Below the pieces are notes generated by a model that had not been told where the DNA came from, searched no databases, and saw only the letters and a program-made list of their open reading frames with translations. The position numbers and the translations under genes are program-made. Shown here one piece after another: positions 58,321 to 64,000 of a stretch of DNA of 64,000 bases (its first letter is position 1; the number at the start of each line of letters is the position of its first letter). Source of the stretch: Limnoperna fortunei (taxonomy: Eukaryota > Mollusca > Bivalvia > Mytilida > Modiolidae); contig OX104119.1 of the NCBI GenBank assembly GCA_944474755.1, positions 44,355,927 to 44,419,926 of the forward strand, given 5' to 3'.

Positions 58321-59049
58321 CAGTCAAACCTCTAAAAACCGACCCCTCACTAAACCGGAATCCTGTCTATACCGATCAAAAAATTCGGTCCCAAAGTTTT
58401 GTTTTCAATTTCTTAAGTAAAAATACCTTACTATACCGGCGCACTGTGTATTCCGAACACCGGAGTAAAAGTTTAATCCCCAATACACAATTTGTTACTA
58501 TAAAAACCCTCATAAAAGCGGCTTGATTTAAAATCGATAATCTCCAACGCAATGCCATGGGATTGTTAAATCCTGGAAAAATCTTGCCTAGAGAAAACAC
58601 TTTTGAATAGTGTAGTCTGAAGTTTCATTCCAGGATTTAACAATCCCATTTAACAAAACTGGAAAACCCTAATTTAATTTTATTGATCAATTAAAACAGT
58701 TCACCCTATTATGTATACGTATGTTAAATCGATGTAAGTGTGCAATTAATTGCCCTTCATGCACCCCAAGTTCAAACGATTATTGTTAAATACTTGTGTA
58801 AACAAAGACACATGGCTTTGCGTTGGAGATTATCGATTTTTAATCAAGCCGCTTTTATGAGGGTTTTTATAGTAACAAATTGTGTATTGGGGATTAAACT
58901 TTTACTCCGGTGTTCGGAATACACAGTGCGCCGGTATAGTAAGGTATTTTTACTTAAGAAATTGAAAACAAAACTTTGGGACCGAATTTTTTGATCGGTA
59001 TAGACAGGATTCCGGTTTAGTGAGGGGTCGGTTTTTAGAGGTTTGACTG
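58321..59049. mobile_element. Fold-back element with about 240-bp inverted arms, pogo-like ends
   Basis: Starts CAGTCAAACCTCTAAAAACC and ends in its inverse, with TA on each side (58319-58320, 59050-59051). Arms 58321-58559 and 58811-59049 are nearly identical, so matching ORFs on opposite strands are artefacts. A second small inverted repeat (GGGATTGTTAAATCC) lies at 58559-58650. TA target and CAGT-x-AAACCT ends suggest pogo/Tc1-type MITEs. Confidence 0.85.
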
Positions 59050-59394
59050 TATTATTATTATTACAACAGGCTTACACCCAATGCAGATTAATTAAATCAA
59101 TTATAACACTAAAACTAAATGCTTTAATAAATATCTACGCCCAAGCCAATTACTTAAAAAAAATTAATGTTCATAAGTTATTTATTTACACCAAGCAGAA
59201 TTTCTTTTATAAATTTCTCCGTCCAAGATAATTATTTTAATTTTTTTATCTTTAAAATTAGTTTATTTGCGTTCAAAGAAAAAAAAAGTATGTGATTTTA
59301 TTATTACATTATTAATTAGTTGAAGCCATTTATTCCATTTTTTATCATGAAAAATAACTTCATATTATACCAATTGTAATACATGTGTATAATA

Positions 59395-59452
59395 AAGACT
59401 CGGGGCGAACGGACCTAGGGCGAACATGTAACTAGGGCGAAAGGACCCGATA
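59395..59452 (-). repeat. Solo terminal motif of the GGTATC/TTCG family
   Basis: On the minus strand it begins GGTATCGGGTCCTTTCGCCC and continues with GTTCGCCCTAGGTCCG. Same terminal pattern as 44642 and 53733, but no partner end was found nearby. Confidence 0.55.
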
Positions 59453-60177
59453 CCATCTGCGGAAGGGTGGAGAAACCGGAAGGGGTTTTGGGTATATTTT
59501 TGCCTATAACTTTCGAACGGATAAACATATCGATGTAATTTAAACAGATTCTGAAAGATAATAACAATTTCTACATAACAAATATAAAATAATTTAAACT
59601 ATCCTGATTTAAATTATGTAAAATTGAGTTTGATATATTTTCTAAAAAAAAGAGTTGTCTAAATTTTGTTGGAAATGTTCCTTAGCAGTCCTTTTCATAT
59701 TATTTACTTTGTTTCTTTGCTGCTTGTATTTAGCTACATCACAGTTTCTTTTTTAGTTTTTGGATTTTTTTTCTTAATCGATCACGTTTTCAAATTTCAT
59801 TCCTTAAATCATTGTTAAAACAAAGTTTATGATTGGGTCTAATCGTGACTGTTTTGGATGGAACACATTCGCGCACAATGTCGATAAAGTTTTCCGTGAA
59901 TATTTCGTCCGTATCTTTATTGTTTAACAGCAAGTTCCAGTCCACCGAATCCATCATTTCATTAAATTTATCGATATCGGCTCGGTCTAATAGCCAAATT
60001 TTCCTTTTAAAAGGCGGTTCTTTAAAATGCTTAGTTTCTAAAAAAAGTTAAAGCAGCATCGCGGTCGCTTTTTGACCTGGGTATTGGAGTGACATCAGAA
60101 AATGTGCATGTTGGTTTACTACTTAAAATTATCGGATCTAAAAGGGTCATGGAGTGTTCGGTTACTACGGTGCTCGG

Positions 60178-60536
60178 CAAGGGACACACACAAAAAATTT
60201 ATATCGTTATCTTGATTTATTATATCGTTATCTCGATATATTACATCGTTATCTCGATATATTATATCGTTATTTCAATATTAGTATATCGTTATCTCGT
60301 ATATCGAGATAACGATATAATATATCGTTATTTCGATATATAATACATCGTTATTTCCAAAAAATATATCGTTATTTCGATATATTATATATATATCGAG
60401 ATAACGGTATATTATATCGAAATAACGATACAATATATCGAGATAGCGATATAATATATCGAGATAACGATATAATATATCGAGATAACGATATAATAAA
60501 TCGAGATAACGATATAAATCTTTTTTGTGTACCTTG
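60178..60536. mobile_element. Palindromic MITE built from a 20-bp TATCGTTATCTCGATA unit
   Basis: Ends CAAGGGACACACACAAAAAA and (inverse) CAAGGTACACAAAAAAGATT; CGG flanks both sides (60175-60177, 60537-60539). The interior is an array of near-palindromic 20-bp units, in one orientation on the left and the inverse on the right, so the whole folds on itself. Removing 60178-60539 restores the endonuclease frame of element D across the junction. Superfamily unknown. Confidence 0.8.
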
Positions 60537-61096
60537 CGGGGCTCCGTAGGTTACCCTTGTTGGTTTATTAATCAAATTTTTCATATTATATTGATTGATA
60601 ATAGTTAACAATTTATTGTTCAATGAAACAAACAAATTCGAATATATACCACCCGCAAGGATGATGTTTTCATTACTTGATATACTGTTTCAATAGCATG
60701 TGAAAGTCGTGTAAAATAATCACCGTCATCCGTGAAATCTGATTTATATGTACAACAAAGGAGAAAGCTCGTCTTGTTAGCACGTGTTTCGACCCAGATA
60801 GTTTCGTCTATATCGTTTTCAAGTTGGAGTTTACGAGACATAGTTTGGAAGTCTTTTGCATATATAATTATTTCACCCCCAAAATTATTGCAATCTTTAC
60901 GCCTCATAATTGCAAAAGTGTCTAATGTCAATTATTCTTTGTTGAAACTTGGATCTAAATGAGTTTCGGTTATTATAATTATATCGAAATTTTGAACATA
61001 TTCGAGTTCATTTCTAATGCTTCGTACATTTAAATTACAAATTGAAATAATGTTTTCGGAGGACTGGTGAACCGAGTTCAGACATGATTCAGTAGC

Positions 61097-61120
61097 TGGA
61101 CCTGTATTTTGTTCAAAATT
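61097..61120 (-). other. Decayed 2A-like site (NFEQNTGP) in element D
   Basis: Same position as the 2A motifs of elements A and C, after the same kind of hydrophobic run, but the leading Asp is Asn and the first Pro of NPGP is Thr. Those changes should abolish skipping. Confidence 0.65.
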
Positions 61121-61330
61121 GCCTATCAGCAGTAAAAAATTCAAAATATAAAACAAAAATACTACGTTAGCATTTGGATTAATACTTTGCAGCAGAGACA
61201 GTTGACCAACGAAAAGTGTACATCTAAGATTCGTTAATAGAATATTTCTAAAGGATTGAGATTTTTGGAGCGTGATAAATTTATGCTTTCCTCTGTGCAT
61301 GTCGAACACACCGATTGCAGCCGCCCTATA

Positions 61331-61333
<3 letters not shown>

Positions 61334-61362
<29 letters not shown>
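61334..61362. repeat. AT dinucleotide microsatellite
   Basis: An uninterrupted run of TA repeats next to the 5' end of element D; the Ile-Tyr string it encodes is not a protein feature. Confidence 0.85.
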
Positions 61363-61366
<4 letters not shown>

Positions 61367-61883
61367 ATTTAGATACAAGATTATATAATTTCCACACGCC
61401 CTTGGGCTTGTAACAGGTCTGCACATTGCTACACACACAGCAACGGATTAAAAGTGAAGTGAATTATACAGCTTAAAACTAATAAGATTACACAAAAGTA
61501 AAAACGAAACATGGTCAGTTTAGACATGATATGCTTTTGTTCAAAAAGGAATTTTGAGATTCCTTGTTGTTTAAACGTAGCGAGGTTCTCAACCTATATG
61601 GTATACACATGTATACGTGGTAATTTGAGTGGTCAATATTTGAATTATATGATATATAAGATATATCAGGAGTAAAAAAAAAGAAATAATAGGCAAGATT
61701 AAATCAATTTCAGATAACAATAACAATTATCACTAGAATTGCCATTGCGAGCAACCGCAGATGTCGCCCTGACATTTTTTTATGATTTCATGTCAAAATA
61801 CCACAGGAAAATAGTTTTCTTTAAAATCAGACAATGTTGGACTTTTGATGCTAACATAGATCAATTTGATCATTGGGGATATA

Positions 61884-62060
61884 CAGTGAAACCTGTCTAA
61901 ATCGAACCCTGAAGAAACCGAAAATTTGTGTAAAGCGGACATAATATTGAGTCCCAACCTATTAAACTCTATACAAATAAAACCTGTATAATCCGATAAC
62001 TGACTAAAACTGAACAATTTTTTTGGCCCTGAGGGCGTTTGGTTTAGACAGGTGTCACTG
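61884..62060. mobile_element. Pogo-like MITE, copy 1
   Basis: 177 bp, ends CAGTGAAACCTGTCTAAA and the inverse GTTTAGACAGGTGTCACTG, TA on both sides. Non-coding. Confidence 0.85.
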
Positions 62061-62104
62061 TATAGAGTTATTTTGAGAAGTGCAATGTGCAGTAAGATGA
62101 ACTA

Positions 62105-62280
62105 CAGTGAAACGTGTCTAAACCGAACCCTGAATAAACTGAAAATCTGTGTACACCAGACATAATATTGAGTCCCAACCTATTAAACTGTAAACAAATA
62201 AAACTTGTATAACCCGATAACTGTCTAAACCGAACATTTTTTTTGGCCCTGAGGGTGTTCAGTTTAGACAGGTTTCACTG
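62105..62280. mobile_element. Pogo-like MITE, copy 2
   Basis: 176 bp, same ends with small changes (CAGTGAAACGTGTCTAAACC), TA flanks, same orientation, 44 bp from copy 1. Confidence 0.85.
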
Positions 62281-63290
62281 TAAAATATTAAAAGGCTATT
62301 AAAATCAACAATTAGTGGCGGCCATCTTGAACAAAGTGGCCATTTTGCAATTTTTCGTCATGTGAATTCCAAAATCGATGATTCCATGTTGTTCCCCACA
62401 TCAAATTATCTCTAGAAGTTGATTTTCATTGAATTCCGACAATGTTGTATTTTTTAACGTAACTCGGTAGCCATCTTAAAAATGGCCACCATTTTGAAAT
62501 TTTTCGTAATATGAATTCCAAGATGTAATGGTGACGGTGCTTTGTGTAAAGTTTGATTGGAATCCATCAATGCATAGCAGAGAAATGGAGGCGACAAAAA
62601 ACCTCCATTTCCCCATAGGCTTCTATGCAAATGTAACGTGGCGGCCATCTTGGAAAAGGTGGCCATTTTGGAATTTTTTGATATGTGAATTCCAAGATGT
62701 AATGATGATGGTGCTTTGTGTAAAGTTTGAATGGAATCCATCAATGCATAGCAGAGAAATGGAGGTGACAAAAAACCTCCATTTCCCCATAGGCTTCTAT
62801 GCAAACGTAACGGTTGTGGCTGCGGCCACACGGTGTGAAATTTTTTTTTCAAACTTTCCTGTCTTCTTAAGGTTGATGAGGTCCAACTTCCTATAAAAAA
62901 ACTTTGGAATATCTCAAACCATGGTGAAGCTATTGTAGAAAAATCATTTTCCCATAGGCCCCATGTTAAATCTATTTTTAGCCATGGCGGCCATCTTGTT
63001 TTTCCGTTCCGCCCCAAAATCATCTCAAACCTGTATCTCATTATGGTCTTCCATCATACCAAGTTTGGTCCCTCTGTGCTTCTAGGTTTCCGAAAAATTA
63101 AGGAAAATGCCCAAAATCACTCATGCATAACTTTCTGGTTTCCATGGAGATGGTTCCACATATCACCATTTTTAAAGTTGATTGCGTAACTTCAGATAGT
63201 GGTTCTACTTTATGCCATGTGATGTTCTAATCCAATCAGCCATCTCTGAGTTATCAGCCGGACAAAAAGTGAGGAAGAATAATAATAATA

Positions 63291-64000
63291 ACTAGAATTG
63301 CCATTGCGAGCAATAGCAGATGTCGCCCTGACATTTTTTTATGATTTCATGTCAAAATACCACAGGAAAATAGTTTTCTTTAAAATCAGACAATGTTGGA
63401 CTTTTGATGCAATTTTTCGTCATGTGAATTCCAAAATCGATGATTCCATGTTGTTCCCCACATCAAATTATCTCTAGAAGTTGATTTTCATTGAATTCCG
63501 ACAATGTTGTATTTTTTAACGTAACTCGGTAGCCATCTTAAAAATGGCCACCATTTTGAAATTTTTCGTAATATGAATTCCAAGATGTAATGGTGACGGT
63601 GCTTTGTGTAAAGTTTGATTGGAATCCATCAATGCATAGCAGAGAAATGGAGGCGACAAAAAACCTCCATTTCCCCATAGGCTTCTATGCAAATGTAACG
63701 TGGCGGCCATCTTGGAAAAGGTGGCCATTTTGGAATTTTTTGATATGTGAATTCCAAGATGTAATGATGATGGTGCTTTGTGTAAAGTTTGATTGGAATC
63801 CATCAATGCATAGCAGAGAAATGGAGGTGACAAAAAACCTCCATTTCCCCATAGGCTTCTATGCAAACGTAACGGTTGTGGCTGCGGCCACACGGTGTGA
63901 AATTTTTTTTTTCAAACTTTCCTGTCTTCTTAAGGTTGATGAGGTCCAACTTCCTATAAAAAAACTTTGGAATATCTCAAACCATGGTGAAGCTATTGTA
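63291..64000. repeat. Dispersed repeat G, copy 2, running off the window
   Basis: Nearly identical to copy 1 except for the missing 497 bp; the junction at 63410-63411 shows a shared GC. Continues beyond the right edge. Confidence 0.9.

Larger units (their letters stand above)
59640..61310 (-). mobile_element. Non-LTR retrotransposon D, CR1-like, dead and 3'-truncated
   Basis: Leader from about 61303, hydrophobic run (FLFYILNFLLLIG), decayed 2A-like site (61120-61097), then endonuclease: NVRSIRNELEYV, ITETHLDPS, a frameshift near 60935, GGEIIIYAKDF, IWVETRANKTSF and NLINKPTRVTYG. The gene is split by a 359-bp palindromic MITE (60178-60536), then resumes (TLLDPIILSSKP) and reaches the RT linker (FNNDLRNEI, stop, KRDRLRKKI). 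Similarity fades at about 59640 before any RT. Related to element A by motif order. Several stops and shifts. Confidence 0.75.
61732..63290. repeat. Dispersed repeat G, copy 1
   Basis: Starts ACTAGAATTGCCATTGCGAG and ends with an AATAATAATA microsatellite directly before copy 2. It contains two 177-bp tandem units (GAATTCCAAGATGTAATG at 62513 and 62690) and 497 bp (61852-62348) absent from copy 2, with two pogo-like MITEs. The 195-codon ORF across it is repeat-derived. Confidence 0.85.

Noticed and set aside
58376..58994. Two matching ORFs on opposite strands
   Set aside because: They are the two arms of the fold-back element at 58321-59049, not genes.
60199..60530. Telomere-like or centromeric satellite
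   Set aside because: The array lies wholly inside a TIR element with a 3-bp target duplication, so it is a MITE body.
62454..63041. 195-codon minus-strand ORF (and the 125-codon one at 63516-63893)
   Set aside because: Both read through the 177-bp units of repeat G; the same phrases repeat inside and between them and no domain is visible.

Overview
The window is AT-rich, intron-bearing animal DNA, most likely from a bivalve mollusc. The evidence is spliceosomal exon boundaries, DIRS, Penelope, CR1-like, Tc1, pogo-like and PIF/Harbinger-like elements, tRNA-derived SINEs, and hairpin-started non-coding repeats that I associate with bivalve genomes. There is no operon, phage or CRISPR. Species is not determinable by eye.

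Host-type coding is sparse and mostly on the + strand. The best gene is a PHD-like/Ulp1 (C48) cysteine protease in six phase-compatible exons from 16948 to its stop at 26125, with a 6-kb intron that is largely filled by a 3.7-kb TA-flanked TIR element. Orphan exons of unrecognised genes lie at 5879-6028, 34933-35055, 36346-37401, 37992-38941 and 39662-41519; the last two sets carry single in-frame stops inside otherwise open exons. Minus-strand fragments are a Mutator-like transposase N-terminus running off the left edge (1-648) and a short HTH-like last exon (47354-47499).

Most of the rest is mobile DNA. 868-4882 holds two hairpin-started repeats with internal tandem arrays. 6118-16793 is a three-level nest: a CR1-like element contains a DIRS-like tyrosine-recombinase retrotransposon (9088-15819), which contains a second CR1-like 3' fragment (14228-15646) and a small terminal-motif element (13368-13666). 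31280-32481 is a Penelope-like 3' fragment inside a 55-bp minisatellite and itself hit by a TTA-flanked MITE. 51471-53460 and 59640-61310 are dead non-LTR elements. 53733-56029 is a 9-bp-TSD element carrying a nearly intact Tc1. 58321-59049 is a fold-back element. 61732-64000 is a recently duplicated repeat.

Three signals stand out. First, three distinct non-LTR elements share a hydrophobic segment followed by a 2A-like motif at the N-terminus of the endonuclease protein; one copy of the motif is decayed. Second, at four sites there is one terminal motif, near GGTATCNGGTC plus a TTCG core, iterated at element ends; both complete elements have a 9-bp target duplication. Third, several unrelated-looking repeats share one plan: a short 5' palindrome with different arms, a GC-rich microsatellite, tandem 150-500-bp units, and a 3' hairpin. 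All calls are by reading; no database search was possible.
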